DNA from: Candidatus Gastranaerophilales bacterium
Lineage (GTDB): Bacteria; Cyanobacteriota; Vampirovibrionia; Gastranaerophilales; Gastranaerophilaceae
DNA length: 14,126 bases
NCBI GenBank assembly: GCA_947625445.1
Contig: CANQOM010000026.1
Location: 1 to 14,126 of the forward strand
Reading direction: 5' to 3'
Part shown: piece by piece, positions 13,923 to 14,126 of the stretch
Position numbering within the stretch: position 1 is the stretch's first letter
Layout of the letters: each line of letters starts with the position of its first letter
Notes under the pieces: generated by a model
What the model saw: only the letters and a program-made list of their open reading frames with translations
The model's database searches: none
What the model was told of the DNA's origin: nothing
Position numbers and translations under genes: made by a program

Positions 13923-14126
13923 ATGTTCAGTATAAATAAAGAATCAATAATAAAAGATATTGATAAACTTTTAAACCCATCAATATTAGTCATAGGAGAT
14001 ATGGCAATAGATGAAATGGTATACGGAACAACTGACAGAATGTCAAGAGAAGCACCTGTATTGATATTAAGACACTATAAAACAAAAATTATATTAGGTG
14101 GAGCTTCAAATGCAGCACATAACCTA
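13923..14126 (+). CDS. rfaE1: N-terminal part of a PfkB-family heptose-7-phosphate kinase (HldE/RfaE1-type), cut by window end
   Basis: The first 68 residues of a sugar kinase. LVIGDMAIDEMVYGTTDRMSREAPVLIL lines up with the HldE/RfaE1 pattern VGDVMLDRYWYG-x-SRISPEAPVPVV, and LGGASNAAHNL matches the GGAANVA substrate-binding turn of the PfkB fold. In the family this domain phosphorylates D-glycero-D-manno-heptose 7-phosphate on the way to ADP-heptose for the LPS core. The ATG has an AAGGGG site 4 nt upstream. Whether a C-terminal adenylyltransferase domain is fused (bifunctional HldE) or the kinase stands alone lies beyond the window. Another PfkB sugar kinase is possible, since Arg/Tyr positions of the E. 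coli motif are partly changed. If correct, it implies an LPS-bearing outer membrane. Confidence 0.8.
   Translation, partial: MFSINKESIIKDIDKLLNPSILVIGDMAIDEMVYGTTDRMSREAPVLILRHYKTKIILGGASNAAHNL

Noticed and set aside
1..14126. CRISPR array, tRNA, insertion sequence or defence island
   Set aside because: No regularly spaced repeats, cloverleaf, transposase motifs or known defence genes were seen; all gaps between genes are short.

Overview
The window is a low-GC piece of a diderm, anaerobic-looking bacterial chromosome. The best fit is a non-photosynthetic relative of Cyanobacteria (Melainabacteria/Vampirovibrionia, probably a gut-type Gastranaerophilales). This rests on three things. The F0F1-ATP synthase operon has the cyanobacterial order a-c-b'-b-delta-alpha-gamma, with beta and epsilon absent after gamma and two different b-type subunits. 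A HydE maturase implies [FeFe]-hydrogenase and fermentation. A heptose-kinase-like gene and an AsmA/YhdP-like protein imply an outer membrane. The taxonomic call is an inference; no rRNA is present to confirm it.

Layout. 1-345 (+) is the 3' end of a peptidase S74/tail-fibre-type protein, closed by a strong terminator. 439-8806 (-) is one long tightly packed block: atpB, atpE, atpF', atpF, atpH, atpA, atpG, then a 1148-residue AsmA-like envelope protein that starts 3 bp after atpG. 8994-10410 (+) is a two-gene unit: a lineage-type small membrane protein and hydE, separated by 1 bp, with a good promoter. 10443-12427 (-) is rplS-ylqF(rbgA)-rnhB, a ribosome/RNA housekeeping cluster in the same order as in Firmicutes, with a hairpin between rplS and ylqF. 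12629-13156 (+) is an unrecognised 175-residue protein with its own promoter and terminator; it diverges from rplS across a region holding a perfect 16-bp palindrome. 13207-13839 (-) is a 210-residue protein that may be a divergent DUF429/RNase H-fold protein. 13923-14126 (+) is the start of an HldE/RfaE1-type sugar kinase, cut by the window end.

How it works together. The ATP synthase block makes the membrane rotor/stator and most of F1, but beta and epsilon must come from another locus. The c-subunit residues point to proton rather than sodium coupling. The AsmA-like gene looks translationally coupled to atpG because no Shine-Dalgarno precedes it. HydE would supply the H-cluster dithiomethylamine pathway, with HydF, HydG and the hydrogenase elsewhere. 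No tRNA, rRNA, CRISPR array, insertion sequence or defence system was seen, and no gap between genes exceeds about 190 bp. The window is mostly housekeeping; the least explained parts are the AsmA-like/atp linkage, the small proteins at 8994 and 12629, and the DUF429-like gene.
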